Source: Loripinus fragilis (Eukaryota > Mollusca > Bivalvia > Lucinida > Lucinidae). Taken from it: a DNA stretch of 64,000 nt. The stretch is from assembly GCA_964019695.1 (NCBI GenBank), contig OZ026530.1, positions 30,796,690-30,860,689 on the forward strand. Reading direction: 5' to 3'. Shown piece by piece: positions 1 to 12,447 of the stretch. The number at the start of each line of letters is the position of its first letter. Position 1 is the first letter of the stretch. The notes beneath the pieces are model-generated. The model worked only from the letters and a program-made list of their open reading frames with translations. It searched no databases and was not told the DNA's origin. Both the position numbers and the translations under genes were made by a program.

Positions 1-1
1 T

Positions 2-676
2 CGGGCACCACTAGAGCACCAAGTAAACTCTCGCATGATTGGATTCTGGATATCCTTGGTAAACGGAGATAATGCTAAAATTTCTAAACAAATATATAAC
101 ATACTGCTTGCGGAGTCAAACAGAGACCAAACACACCGATGGCTAGGCCACATTAAAAGTCTTTTGATATCAGCTTGTCAGCCTGACCGTATAAACCAAA
201 ATGCCATCAATAACCCGCGTGCCACGAAAATCAAAATTCAGAAAACACTTTATGATCAGTACATCCAAGACTGGCATTCTAAATTAGACACTTCCTCGAA
301 AGGAAGAAATTATAAATTATTTAAACAAGATATAAAACTTGAGCCCTATTTGACAAACCTTAATAAAAATGTTTACATACCCATAATTAAATTCAGAACT
401 GCTAATTTTAAATTACCAATCCAACTAGGACGCTGGGACGGTACCCCTACAGCTGACAGAAAATGCACGCTTTGTAACACGAACGATATTGGAGACGATT
501 TCCGTTATTTATTCACATGCCCATATTTTGCAAAGGAAAGGGAAGAATTTCTTAAAACGTACTACTACAGGAGACCGAACATTATTAAGTACAGAAACCT
601 CCTTACGTGCAATAACAAACCAACCCTCACAAAACTATCCAAATTTATGAAAATCATAATGGAAAAGTTTAATTAA
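2..676 (+). CDS. Non-LTR retrotransposon ORF, C-terminal end (partial)
   Basis: The frame is open from the left window edge, so the first Met at 35 is internal and the true start lies outside. About 225 residues are visible. Near the C-terminus there is a Cys-x2-Cys pair (CTLCNTND) followed by YLFTCPYF, then a basic, Tyr-rich tail ending at TAA. This arrangement (C-x2-C, acidic stretch, aromatic-L-F-x-C-P) is the zinc-knuckle-like tail that follows the reverse transcriptase in many invertebrate LINE ORF2 proteins. The usual His of the motif is Tyr here (FRYLFTC). No RT catalytic motif is in the window. I see no clear poly-A or tandem tail just downstream. The LINE clade cannot be named from this piece. 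Confidence 0.6.
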   Translation, partial: RAPLEHQVNSRMIGFWISLVNGDNAKISKQIYNILLAESNRDQTHRWLGHIKSLLISACQPDRINQNAINNPRATKIKIQKTLYDQYIQDWHSKLDTSSKGRNYKLFKQDIKLEPYLTNLNKNVYIPIIKFRTANFKLPIQLGRWDGTPTADRKCTLCNTNDIGDDFRYLFTCPYFAKEREEFLKTYYYRRPNIIKYRNLLTCNNKPTLTKLSKFMKIIMEKFN

Positions 677-2590
677 TCACCACCTAGTTATGATATATCC
701 ATTGTGAGATAACAGCCTATTAGGACTCTTTTTCTCTTTAAACGGATAGGCATGCATGTGGGTGCCGGTGTGTTTACCTGCATGTCTGTTTGTCCATTAA
801 TATCCAGGCCTGAGCACTGAGTACCGCATGTTTGCACAATGAGCACAATGGGTTAAGACGTTAACCTATAGTCCCCTATAAAGCAGAAGCGACGTTCAGT
901 GTCGCACCAATACAGTGGCCGATCGGTTCATATACTTGACAGCAATAAAAACGCATATTTTTTCACTGGCATAACTTTGTACAAAACAAGTAAACGGTCC
1001 GAATCACGAAATTCTCAGCGGTCGGCACTGTTTTTATTGTTTTTAGCATTTTTGCCAAAAAATGATCAGGAGCGAATGATTTGTACTTGTCAAATATTTT
1101 CACTTAAATAAAAGTAAAACATTGAGCCCTTTACTTATAGGCTGTAGCAAGTTTGAAAAATATGCGTTTCTTTTTCTGACAGGTATATAAAGCCGGGAAA
1201 GGAGATTAACCAATATCAATTTTCTAGTTCATCAACCAAAACACTATTTTGGATACTCGAATGGACCGTTTCAATGAGACGGTTCTTTTGAGTGCACAAA
1301 AAACCTATTACAGGAAAATACTCACAATCAGAGATTATGACACATCTTCGAAGTGGTGGTGGCTGTATACCTAACGACGAATGTACGCCAGCGTATTTTA
1401 CGCAGGAATACAACTTTGTAACGCAATCTTTACTTTATAATTTGGACCAGTCTTGATTTTGATACCTGTCGCGCCATATTTCTTTATTGTTCATGCTCAG
1501 GAAAACTAGTGGGGCTGGGGGAATGTGCAGGCTAGTCTTGGCTTTTACTGACCGCTGTGCGACAGGTGTCAAAATCTTACGAGCTGGTCCACACGGTTTT
1601 CATGGCTGTTATTATATGTATGTATGTATACACGTGTGCATGATGTGATATTTAAAAGTTGTCTGGTATTCTGTGATTTCACTTTGAGACACAGAAATGA
1701 TTAAGGTGGGACCGAAAACAATTCAGCTGTCACACTGTACTGTATATTGGGAAGTTTTCGGGAGGGTTTTATTTTCGCGAAGCTTCGTACATGCGAAGTT
1801 TCGTGAAAATTAAGTCCTCGTGAAATGGTGAAATCACTGTGACGTTTATTGGTATGGGCGGATCAGGCCCATTTTAGGTCGCGAATATGTCTTTCGGCGC
1901 TGTTCGCGGGGGTGGAAATCTCGCGAAAGATTCCGAATTTGCAGTTATTATTTTAGGTGTCACACTGAAATTAACTTTTGAGCCAAACGGTACACCATAT
2001 TGCTCTGGTGCGACCATCGAACGCTATCACACGTCGTGTCGTCGATGCAGGAAATATGACTGACATTAGAAAAGTTCTCTAAATAACACAGTCTTAAAGC
2101 ATTCTATTGGACCTCTGTCATTCCTAGCATGTGTGCTGGGCCAATGTTGGCGTAGCGTTACACCGTTGCGTGAGCGTTGATCCAGCGTTGTGCATTGTAA
2201 AACAGTGAAAGGTGTTTTTTATATAACAACAACAAAATAAAAAAGAAATAGACAAACAAAAATATAGGCACTTACCCGAAAATAAGAATTCTGTTTAATC
2301 AATGGCGATATAATCTTCCAGCCGTCAACACAACTTATTGACCTATTAATATCCCGTATATTTAGGTCGCAATAGCATGTGCTTATTCTAATCCTGTGAA
2401 TGATGACCATGGCCACTCAAGCGGCGAGTTTGACATAAACCCAATACACACGCAGCCTTATATAATAATTACCCTATTACGCACTAAAATAGCAGTTGAG
2501 TAAAAAAGCATGCTGTATGCTGTCGTCTGCATTTTTCTCACACGGGACTGAAAGTTTTTCATAATATTTTTTTCCGGAATAATCGTTTTG
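677..2590. other. No gene recognised
   Basis: The stretch is AT-rich with only short chance frames. It holds imperfect inverted sequence around 1740-1830 and 1860-1930 (repeated cgcgaa/ttcgcg words) and a GT-rich run at 1610-1640. No RNA gene, splice-bounded exon or element end could be supported. Confidence 0.4.
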
Positions 2591-2664
2591 GTATCAAACG
2601 GTTGGGACCCAAATCAGGTCCGACATAATGTCGGGCCTGATCTCAGTCTAAACCGTTTGCAAAG
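2591..2664. repeat. Palindromic MITE, 'caaacagt/actgtttg' family, copy 1
   Basis: An imperfect palindrome with ends gtatcaaacggtt and aaccgtttgc, centred on cgacataatgtcgg. The inner arms are caggtccgaca/tgtcgggcctga. The same arms and centre recur at 3705-3821, 4497-4640, 26291-26380 and 57871-57961, so this is a dispersed foldback family and not a local accident. Confidence 0.65.
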
Positions 2665-3704
2665 ATTAGGTGACTGATTTCTGCTGCACAAAAAAGACTA
2701 TACTGCCGTATGTTGAAATTTGATTGTTGTGTTGCCGGCTGGTTACTTTCTCACAGCGACGTGTGTGGTGTTGTTCGGGCCGACTCCCACGAGCTTATGA
2801 GTTAGCGTCGCGGCAACTGCATCAACACTGGTTTGATGCTGTTTCTGAATGACATAAATTACTGAGCTATGAGTAAATTGGAAATAAAATGTTGCACGGG
2901 ACAGCGGCGAGTCCGCGCCGATACAGTGCTTTTGTACCCGTACCGGCATTGTTTCGACGCTGTCTACGCATAACATCTGTAACTCGGGGCACTTCAAGCT
3001 TTACCCCGTATTATCATTTTTAGCCACGGACACTCTGACAAATTCTAGTTTATCTTGCGAATTGGATATCCATGATTTGATAGGTATCAATGTACACTCC
3101 ACAGTTCTGAGAAAGACGCTATGTTATGTATGTCATCTGCCTTCATGTATTCTACAATTGCATAACTATTCTCATATGCCACCTGCGTGTGGCCTGAGAT
3201 GTTTTCTCAAATAAAGTTATGTTATTCTGTTTTATTCTGTTACTAAGTCAAAAGACAAACCCCGTTTTTGAGGGAGAGAATTATTACATTGCACACAATT
3301 GATTGGCCAATTATGGCTGGAGGCAGTCTCTTATCAGTAGCCACCTCAGTGAAAGACAGATACCTTCACAAACAGTGAATACCCAGATGAAATGCCGCAT
3401 AAGGTGGCTCTTTATCAGGGTCTGCACTGACGGTTTGCTAAAATAAAAAAAAGGGAAATACATTCATCACGATGGTAATTTACAAAAGTTTACCTGCTAC
3501 CCCTAAAACTCAAAATTGACCTTCCCATACTTATTGTATCAACATCACGGATCAGCAGGATTTGCATTACTTACATGTAACCCATACAATTCACGTGCCT
3601 GTCATGTCACTCAATTTACAAGCGATTTGAGCGAGTGGTTTTCGCTGTTATCACAAAATATCCCCACCCCAGCGATAATTTGATTATCAAAGCCCTTTTT
3701 TGAT

Positions 3705-3821
3705 TTGTCGTCTGCTGATTTTTTTTCAGAATCAACTTGCTCGAAAAATTATTTCAAGAATATGTTTTGTCAGGCCTGATCTGGGTCAAAGCTGTTTGTA
3801 AAAGTTATCAGCAGACGACAC
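3705..3821. repeat. Palindromic MITE, 'gtcgtctgctgat' family, copy 2
   Basis: Outer arms are gtcgtctgctgat at the left and atcagcagacgac at the right, exactly complementary over 13 bases. Inside lie tgtcaggcctgatctggg and gctgtttgtaaa, as in the other copies. The left inner arm is diverged. No target duplication is evident. Confidence 0.65.
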
Positions 3822-4126
3822 TAAGAGATAATGAGTTAAACGATTGAGAGTTTATTGCAAGCACACCAATAATGTGTAAGAATAACATAGGTGAAACTAT
3901 TCGCGTTATGTCACGGCTGAACAGGGTACAATACATACTAATTGTAATAAATTTAAGAAAATAAACGAAGTTGCTCAATTCTATTACAATATACAGCTAT
4001 AGTATCAAACTGTTTTTGAATGTCGTTTGATTTGCCACCAGTTAGCCGAAATAAAAGTTTTACAGACAGTGTATAGCCAGATCATACATGTTTATATCAC
4101 GGATCATAAACTATAATCCGTTTCTT

Positions 4127-4199
4127 GTTTACTGTCGTGAGTTGGCTCCCGGTACCGTTAGTTTAACATGTGACCGGGCCCAGGGCGACGACAGTAAAC
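4127..4199. repeat. Hairpin-forming palindrome
   Basis: Arms gtttactgtcg and cgacagtaaac are complementary, with inner ccggta/gaccgg partial pairing. About 73 bp in all. It resembles a small MITE; I see no protein or RNA-gene signal in it. Confidence 0.5.
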
Positions 4200-4496
4200 A
4201 TGATTCGCACTATACAGTGTATATGTAAATAACTAGCAGCTCTTTTGATTTCACAAAATTTGTTTAATTTCTAATATATTTCTGGCCATGAAGGTTGTTT
4301 TCATCTTAGCAAAAAGTGTAGACCATAATGAAATGCCTGTCCTAGGCTGTTGATGGGCGTAAAACACAAACACTCACTCACTCACTCCTGATTGAATGCG
4401 CCCTTTAATCTGGGTCTCCACTGTTTTCTAAATACATAATCCACAGAGGAAATGTATTGTGTTGGCTCTTTGCAAGCTTGGTAATTTTCATTTGAT

Positions 4497-4640
4497 TTTG
4501 TTGTCTGCTGATATAGTTTTAAAATGTTAGATTTCAAAATTATTTTCATGAATATTATCAGAGTGTCAGTTTAAATCCAGACCAGGCCCTATGTTTTGTC
4601 GGGCCTGATCTAGGTCTAAACTGTTTGCAACAGACAACGA
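4497..4640. repeat. Palindromic MITE, 'tgtctgctgat' family, copy 3
   Basis: Outer arms are ttgtctgctgat and, at the right, the shortened cagacaacga. The centre carries ccagaccaggccc then gtcgggcctgatc. Family membership rests on the shared aaactgtttgca and gggcctgatct words. Confidence 0.6.
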
Positions 4641-4984
4641 ACAAAATACATTACTAGCAGGTAAAGGGTTAAAGTCAAGTGACCACACACAGATATAAAG
4701 GTGTGATAAATAACCAGTCAAGTGAATTTGAAGGTTCAAAACAGCTTGCACATGTTCTTTCATCAGTGTCTCTTTTATAAATGTATAAATATCCATTGCT
4801 ATATGAGCCTTAGATTCTCTTAGTAAAAAATGCCGCTGCTGCTTGCTTAAAGTGTAGATGTAGATGAAGACCATGCATTTACAAGGTCTCTAAAATGAAT
4901 CTAAGTTTCAACAAAACATTCTTTTACTGCTTATGAAAAAGACTATCCGCACAGTCTGGTCCATGCTCCTTGTTATTCACATCA

Positions 4985-6310
4985 GTGTCGATCCTGATTG
5001 AGGTTCAAACTGCTTACCAAGGTTATCAGCAGACGACAAAGTCGCAATGAGCAAGGAATAATTTATATAGGTTAAATATGAAAGTACCTGTGTAATGTCC
5101 TCATAAAATCCCGAGATTTATGTGTGGGTCGATCCGAATTTGTTGCATATGATTGTCTTTCGGTGATAACATTTTCAAACAATTTAGACCCTGATCAGGC
5201 TCGACAAAATGCTGAGTCTGACAGGAGTCTGCAATGTTTGCAGGATTTTATTATCATTATTATTATTATTCATTTCAGTGAATAACTTAGACTGGCATCA
5301 GTCCACTAAATATATATAATTACATTTATAATATTTAACTATGGAAAAAATTATCTTCTAAAAATCATATCCTCTCTGATAGTCAAATTTAGTGAGATTA
5401 ATTTGATCTAAGGTGAGGAGCTCTATGTTGGCTTTCTAACTTTTTTTATTTTCTAAAAAAAGCTTTATAGAAAATGGTTGTCTTTCCCAATGATCTGTAC
5501 TTATTTCTTACATGTTTGCTTACACCAAACCATAAAGCTTTCCATAAATCCTTTTATCGAGAGTTTGTATTAACATTTAAGATATCATGATGTCCAAGTC
5601 GAGAACTTCTACTTCCAAGTAAAGTTTATAAATTGCTATCTTAGAGAGATTATCAGTTTTACTAAAAAATGACATTAGAGACTGGGGCCAGTCTATGAAT
5701 AACTCAGCTTGGGCAGTTACTGTCTAAACACAAAATTCTGTTATGTTTTTCTTGCTTAATTTTATCATTTTGTCTCAGTAAAAATATAAAATGACAAAAA
5801 ATGCACTAAATTTCTTTCTCGATAAGAACATGACAGCAAATCGCTTTGGGCCATAGATCTTTTTCATGCAGATGATCAAACTCCCGCTGTGCCAGGTAGA
5901 GCTGACCACATCGTAAAATTATCCCATAAGCCATCAGACAGTTAGCCTGGGTTCCAGTCTGATCATTTTTTCTTCTTTTTTTTTCATTTTTCCGTTACTT
6001 GGTCAACCAATAACGGACAACCGATACCATTGATGTTGTATTTTTTTAGAATATTAGCATTAGAAAATATTGTCAAAATATTGACGACTGGACCCAGGCT
6101 ATTGGACAGTATGCTTTGCAAATAGTTTGTATTCAGATCAGGTCCAAAAGAACATCGGGCGCGATTCGGATCCAATACTGACTCGATTAGAGACCTTGAA
6201 TTTAGTAACGAAGAAAAAGTCGCATACGGGTATACATTGTCGTCTGCTGGTACCATTTGCCATTTTGCAAATAGTTTGTACCCAGATCAGACCCTGGTTT
6301 CACGCTGAGT
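4985..6310. repeat. Degraded copies of the same palindromic family
   Basis: Fragments with atcagcagacgacaa (about 5025), ccctgatcaggctcgacaa (about 5190), ttcagatcaggtcc (about 6135) and acccagatcagaccctgg (about 6280) show at least three decayed or partial copies of the family. Between them the DNA is AT-rich with no coding signal. Confidence 0.45.
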
Positions 6311-6960
6311 ATATACATTATGCAATAAAATCGCTTCCCAGGTGGCAATTACAGCGGGTATTATACTTACAGCCATTTTTTTCTTGAGAAGTCGAAATAT
6401 CAAAACTAAATATGCATGTACTCTCACCAGAGCCTTCGCTACTCGAACATAAAATGATGACATCATTAACTTAAGTATTTTAGAACCGATCATGAACATG
6501 GATAAAATAGATCTTTTAATTAGTCTCTCTCTCTGTTATAATAAGCAGAGGATAGTATGTCTTGCTAGGACACGGCGCGGTGGCTTCAGTGAGCCTCGAA
6601 CTAGCGAAAATCAAGTCTAATATTTCTCCAATCGAGTTATAAAAATATATTTAAAATGTATTCTGTAAACTTTAGAGGTTACAGATTCTTAATGATTAAA
6701 CATAAATGCCCTGAGTTCATGAGGTTTTTTATTCACTTCATTCATTAAAATGCTAGATTAAAGTTCTACTACCCCATATGTATGTTACACTAAAACAATC
6801 TGGCTCATAGGTAAGACATGGAGTGCACATGGAGTAAACAAATTTAAACTACGTAGTTCACTCTAGTGAACTAGTAATGGACACCAAGCTTAAACCATGT
6901 GCACTCCTTGTGCACAAGGGTGTTACCTTTAGTCTTAGCACAACTGTAAAAACAATATGT
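6311..6960. other. No gene recognised
   Basis: AT-rich sequence with short chance frames only. No splice-bounded exon, RNA gene or element boundary is visible. Confidence 0.35.
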
Positions 6961-6973
6961 TTGTGATTGATCA

Positions 6974-7608
6974 GTTGCCATAGTAACGGGATGTTTTGTG
7001 GTAGGACTTGAAGACGCATGGCCACGTTTACATTATATTTTGAATATCCACAGTTATTCAAAGTCTTTTATTTTCGCTCATAGATAGAATATAACTATTT
7101 TATATCATTTCTTCTACCAAACAATCTTAGTGTTACATTAAATGCTATAAAAGATTAACCAAATATGCATAATCTTTATTTTGGTTGCCTAGCAACCGAT
7201 TTACTTGATTTTTATTGACACACTACTTTGCGTTGCTTTGGTAACTATGTTGGTGAAGGATATCCCACAAAATGTTTCGTTATCTGCAGCTTATTGTTAT
7301 TAAGTATACATGAACATAACTATGTTCACTTTAATTGCCTTCGACTATTTGATATTAACTTTTAAAGTCAAGACGTCAGGGAAAATACCAGATATTTCTT
7401 GAAAACTTGAATTTTAAACCTTTGTTTCCATGGTTACAGCTCAAGAATCTGAAACTTTACTTTCCCCTACTGGCTATAGACAGATTGCATGGGCATATAT
7501 AAGTACTAGTAGAAAAATAAACTATACATCTTAATATGTTGCCATGGTGACCACCTATAGTGAGCCGTCTACGGATGTTTGCCTAATCTTCTAATGTTGC
7601 CTAGCAAC
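6974..7608. promoter_or_regulatory. Cluster of six X-box-like (RFX-type) imperfect palindromes
   Basis: Six matches to the RFX X-box pattern GTNRCC-N0-3-RGYAAC, most with one mismatch, lie within 635 bp: 6974-6987 (GTTGCCATAGTAAC), 7184-7196 (GTTGCCTAGCAAC), 7232-7245, 7424-7437, 7538-7551 and 7596-7608. RFX factors bind such sites near ciliary genes in animals, but no promoter can be tied to this cluster. The sites may simply be the conserved core of a decayed dispersed repeat, since each is flanked by loosely similar AT-rich sequence. Confidence 0.3.
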
Positions 7609-7699
7609 AAAAGTTGGAACTATATAAACCTTTGAATATGGTACATGTGAACAGCCAAAAGGTGGGGCTAGCTTTGTAAGAAATTGTTTAAGCCTAGCA

Positions 7700-7990
7700 T
7701 TTAAATTCACAGCGCTATAGAAAAAGTCTCATTCTTTATTGGATGACCCTCGTATATCTTTCACATTTTACCAAAATGCATATGGAATTACACAGCACCC
7801 CCACTACATGTGTACTAACAGCAGAATTCCATGTAATATCTGTGACACATTTATAAAACAACATACTTACACATCAATCACTAAATTAATCTTAAATGTG
7901 GCGTGACTTATACAAGTTTCATATAGTATACCTGTAATATTCATGAAAGATATACAAGATTCTAGCTACCAAGTTGTCACATATTATTCC
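7700..7990. other. No gene recognised
   Basis: AT-rich sequence without a coding or structural signal that I can support. Confidence 0.3.
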
Positions 7991-8002
7991 TTGCAGTTTC
8001 AG

Positions 8003-8179
8003 GTGTGTTGACTGTTGGCATGAAATTTGGATTAAAATCTCAGTACCTAAACCTGAAAGTCAGACAAAAAGAAAACATGTATTTATTATCAACAAATACC
8101 CTAAACGTCTTCAATTTCATGTTTTTCTATCCCTTGACTACTTCCTACAACAGACTTTGGGAAGTGTGTGGAGGCAGAG
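8003..8179 (+). CDS. Candidate internal coding exon (unknown protein)
   Basis: A 177-nt open segment follows a pyrimidine-rich ccttgcagtttcag acceptor and ends at GAG|gtatag, a fair donor. It reads in phase 1 on both sides (59 codons) and would encode a hydrophobic/aromatic stretch containing LTVGMKFGLK and FMFFYPLTTSYNRLWEVC. I do not recognise the protein, and no second exon in a compatible phase was found on this strand. It could be chance or a retroelement piece. Confidence 0.2.
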
Positions 8180-8199
8180 GTATAGGCCTGGTTTAGTAT

Positions 8200-9780
8200 C
8201 ATAACAAACTGTACACTTGTATCATTAACATACTAAACTTTTGTTTACTTGATTGCTTCAATCTAAAGCAATGCTTACATATGTGCTGAATGTTTTAAGA
8301 AAGAAACTAACAAGGTCATGTCGTAATGAGTCTTCTACCAGGTTAAGACACCCTTACACCCCCCCAATCCCACCCAAGGTATTGACAACCATGGTATGTG
8401 CATGGCCACCCTTTCAGTTCAATTGATATGAAATAGGACTACTTTTAGAAAAAATGGTTTGACATTTAAACCCACTCCAGGGGTTGAGTATATGTGTAAG
8501 GGCAAAATATTTGCTTGCATGTTATCTAAAGTTATAAATGGTTGCTTGTCGGTGGCAAATGATTTAGGGCCACTAAGGTCAGAAGATGTTTTCTGCCATT
8601 TATCTTTGGTTGATATTTCTAGCTAAATATTGGCTGCTTCTTAAGATATATAGAGGATCATACGTGAGTGAGGTAAGTGATGGTGAAAGGCCATTAACCT
8701 GACATGTGTAGCTATGTTGCAATCAAATATGATTTCATCGTTAACTTCTTACAGAAAGATCTGGTAGAATGATGTCTACGGGCTAAAAAACTGACCCCTG
8801 GATCATATGTCACCTGTTGCGTGCTTAGCAATTTTATTGGGAATAATGGACTGACAGACGATAATAAGCTCTTTTAAATCTAGATTTGTATTGTATGCTC
8901 TCTATCACACTAATGTTGTTTTAAATGTAAAAACATGTGTCCACAAGAAAATATAATAAAGTACAAGCTGCCCCCATCCCTGGACGGACGAAACATCTGT
9001 AGACACAGATTGATAATATGCTCAAGATGCTGCCAGTTTGTAAACAAGCATTGTAATGAATCAACCTCCTTATGCTACTGTTCAATGTGTCTACATTGTG
9101 TGTAACAAGCGTCAGATGACAAGCGTGAAAGCTGTGATTCAAATTGACTTCCCTATGCATGAATTTTTACCCATTAAAGACCCATATGAAGACACAATGT
9201 AAGCGACAATGCCCAGTATAAGAAAGTGGTAATTTGTGGAAAAAAATTCATACAGCCACCCCATGATGACCATGTTTTGACAAACTTTGTTTTAGCAATT
9301 TTTGTAGATGTTTACCAAGGAAAAATTTCAGCCAAACTAGAAATGCTTCTTATCTTTCTTTAGATTGAGAAGTAGGAAAATGCTCACTGATAACATTTTG
9401 TAACATCATACTTGGAACACTATTTCATAAAGGGTACATTTTAATCCTTTAAATTTAATGTATCTGGATTGCGTTTTTATGAGTAACTAGCAACTAAACA
9501 CTTTTAAAATACACTCCAATTCATGGTATTCTTTTCTTTTCCAGACATAAATCAAAAATTGGTTTCACAGATTTGCTCGTTTAACGTCAGTCATTAAATG
9601 TGCATAAAAAAATCGTCAGGCCCTGGCAGATATTAATTCTGACAGATCAGATTTTAGCTATTTTTGTAGAGGTCTACCAAATGACCATTTCTGCTAAATT
9701 ATTTTGAAATCTATTCAGAAGAGAAGATTTTTAAAGTAAGTCTTGTTTCTTGATAAGGTAAAATAAAACATAACCATTAC
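8200..9780. repeat. Low-copy repeat fragments, no gene
   Basis: Two diverged direct copies of an AT-rich segment are visible (about 9270-9350 and 9630-9710; both contain tagc-attttTGTAGA-gtttacca and a 'tttcagc/ttctgc' block). The rest of the stretch has no supported feature. Confidence 0.35.
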
Positions 9781-9784
9781 ATAC

Positions 9785-10513
9785 CTTCATTAAGCGTATT
9801 TTTGACCACAGATCCTTCCAATGCCAATCTTCTTACTGATTTGCAATGAGGCAAGTATTTTCCAACATAAAGAAAACAATTGACACATAGGGACACTGAT
9901 TCTATATTCCCAGCTGCACTTTCTTGTGTGTGTTCTTCACTTGATTTGGTCACATGGGACCGTTTCCTTGCATGATCTATGGTTGTCAAAATCTTTGTGA
10001 AGTCAGTCCATGTTTCATCAACTTTATGACATTTATTCACGGCAATTATACTTGACGCATCGTCCCAAATACCATGCCTTTCTGTTACCAATTCTTCGTC
10101 ACTTTCAAACTGTCCCTTGCCATCTAAACAAACTGCTTCATCTAGTTCAGCTTCTGTATTATCCATATCAAGAAAGTTCAGCACAAGACTTACGTTTTCT
10201 CTTTCCCAGTCATACTCTTCGGTACATATTTGACATTCAAAGCAGACTGCTTTCAGATTTTTGGATTTGCATAATTTTCTTAGTATTCCTGAAATTCTTT
10301 CTGCTCCTGTGACCGTAAGTCTTGTGTCTTTACTACCATGACTAGAGAAGAAACCCATATCACTTAAAATCAGCGTTTCCAGATTTTCCAATAGAATGTT
10401 GAAAATCTTTGGTTCTTGATTTAACCTCCTGAAGTAATCAATATTAACTTTGAGGCAAACAACAGATGGTAGAAAGTACAAGAGCTCTTCATAAACATCA
10501 GTGATTTGCTTGT
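9785..10513 (-). CDS. LRRC41-like gene, exon 5 (leucine-rich region)
   Basis: Reading on the minus strand, the exon starts after a strong acceptor (tactttttctttcag) and ends at GAAG|gtatgt. It is 729 nt, opens in phase 1 and closes in phase 1. It extends upstream of any start codon (DKQITDVYEELLYFLPSVV...), so it is internal. It encodes 243 residues: an N-terminal helical/leucine-rich part with ILLENLETLILSDMGFF and GILRKLCKSKNLKAVCFE, then an acidic linker (NTEAELDEAVCLDG) and a second Leu/Cys-rich piece (SLCVNCFLYVGKYLPHC). The spacing of L-x2-L-x-L recalls leucine-rich repeats of the LRRC41/PRAME type. Later exons, which should carry more repeats and the stop, were not found in this window. 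Confidence 0.6.
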
Positions 10514-11839
10514 CTGAAAGAAAAAGTATGGGCTATTATTAACTAGAATTCCGACAATCTGATGTGTCACCTGGCGAAATTTTTATCCCCAGCGAAGGTT
10601 TATTTTAGAGAAACTTATAAATCACAAAACATAAAACCACTTCTCCAACCCTTTAGTTCACCTTGGGTATAATACAGATTAAAGTTAAAAGCCTATCACC
10701 TAGTTCTCAGTGAATAGTTCAATAAAAATAATATACCCTGTACAATTTCAACCATGTTGCGACCATGTTGCTGCTTTTCGCTCTTGCTTTTAATTTGATA
10801 GGCATCATGACCATGTTCTGAAAACATTGACTTTTGACCTATTGACCCCATCCCCAGGGTGCTGCATTCATGATTCCTTTTAATTTGGTATTATAACATG
10901 ACCATGGTCTGAAGGTTTAAAGGTTTTTATTTACAACCTTTTTCTGTAAAAAAAAGATTTTTGACCTATTGACGTTATTCCTTAGAGTCAATGGGGGCTG
11001 CAGGCAAAGTATTTGCTACCATGTTGCTGCATTCCTGATTCTCTTTAACTTCATACGCAACATTATCATATTCTGAATGTGGAAATTTGACCTTTTAACC
11101 CCAACCACAGGGTCAGGGGGGTTGGGGGTCTGCGGCAAAATTTTGTGATTTCTTTTAATTTGATATGCAACATGACCATGTTCTGAAAAAGTTGACTTTT
11201 GAGATATTAACCCCATCCCCAGGGTCAGGGGAGGTGATATCTGCAGGCAAAACATTTGCTACCATGTTGCTGCATTCATGAGTCCCTTTAATTTGATATG
11301 CAACATTACATTGTTCTGAAAAAGTTGAATTTTGACCTTTTGATCCCTATGATCAGAGGGGTCCTGCGGGCAAAATAATTGCTATCTTATTGCTACATTT
11401 TGTGATTCCAATAAACTTGATATGCATGATAATGTTTTGAAAAGGTTGAATTTGACCTTTTGACCCAAAGGTCAAGTGTAAGGGGGTCTGTGGGCAAAAT
11501 ATGTGCTACCATGGTGTTATATTTCGTGATTCCATTTAATTTGATACGCAACATGGCCATGTCCTGAAAAAGTTGATTTTTGACCAATTGACCCCTATCC
11601 CCAGGGACAGGGTGGGGTATGCAGGCAAAAAAAATAGCACTGTGTTGCTGCAATCGTGATTCTCTTAAATTTTATATGCAACATGACCATGTTCTTAAAA
11701 ATGGAATATTGACCTATTGACCCCATCCCGAGTGTCAGGTGGGTGGGGGTCTGCTGGCAAAATATTTGCTACCATGTTGCTTGCAACATGACCCTGTTCT
11801 GAAAAAATAGAATTTTGACCTTTTGACCCTAAGGTCAGG

Positions 11840-11846
11840 TGTGTGT

Positions 11847-11877
<31 letters not shown>

Positions 11878-11883
11878 GGGGGG
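11840..11883. repeat. (GT)n followed by poly-G
   Basis: About 20 bases of GT dinucleotides run straight into 23 consecutive G residues, inside one spacer of the satellite array. Assembly length here is unreliable. Confidence 0.9.
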
Positions 11884-12303
11884 TCTGCGGGCAATATAAT
11901 TGCTACCAAGTTGATTCTATTTAATTTGATATGCAACATGACCATGTTCTGAAAAGGTGGAATTTTGACCTATTGACCTCATCCCAAGGGTGGAGGGTCT
12001 GGGGATATGAGGCCAAAACATAGCTGCTGCCATGTTAGTGCATTCATGATTCTCTTTAATTTGATATGCAACATGACCATGTTCTGAAAAAGTTGAATTT
12101 TGGCCTATTGACCCCACCCCCCCAGGGACGTGGGGGTGGAGGTCTGCAAGCAAAATATATTTTAGCATGATTCTGCATTTTTCTTTCTCTCTAATTTGAT
12201 ATGCACCATGACCATGTTCTGAAAAAAATGAATTTTGACCAACTGGCCCCACCCCCAGGGTCATAGGAGGTAGGGAAGGGGGCATCTGGGGGTAGGGGGT
12301 ATT

Positions 12304-12447
12304 GTTTGTTTGTTTCGTTGCTTTACATCCCAAGTCAACAGCTATGGTCGTGGCAGGACGGTCAGTTCACCTGACCACACTTTTTCCTGGGCAAGCATGA
12401 ACAAGCGGTGAACCAGTACTTTGTGCACATGCTTTAGCTTGTAACTG
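12304..12447 (-). mobile_element. SINE family 1, truncated copy
   Basis: It matches the body of the fuller copy at 13146-13464: tgtttgtttg tail complement, catcccaagtcaacagct, tcagttcacctgaccacac, tttttcctgggcaagc and gcttgtaactg. The tRNA-like head is missing. It is preceded by the same G-rich satellite spacer as the 13146 copy. Confidence 0.75.

Noticed and set aside
2743..2997. 84-codon minus-strand frame with balanced base composition
   Set aside because: It opens with TTG after a nearby stop, matches nothing I know and has no clear acceptor. It remains a weak possibility for a terminal exon.
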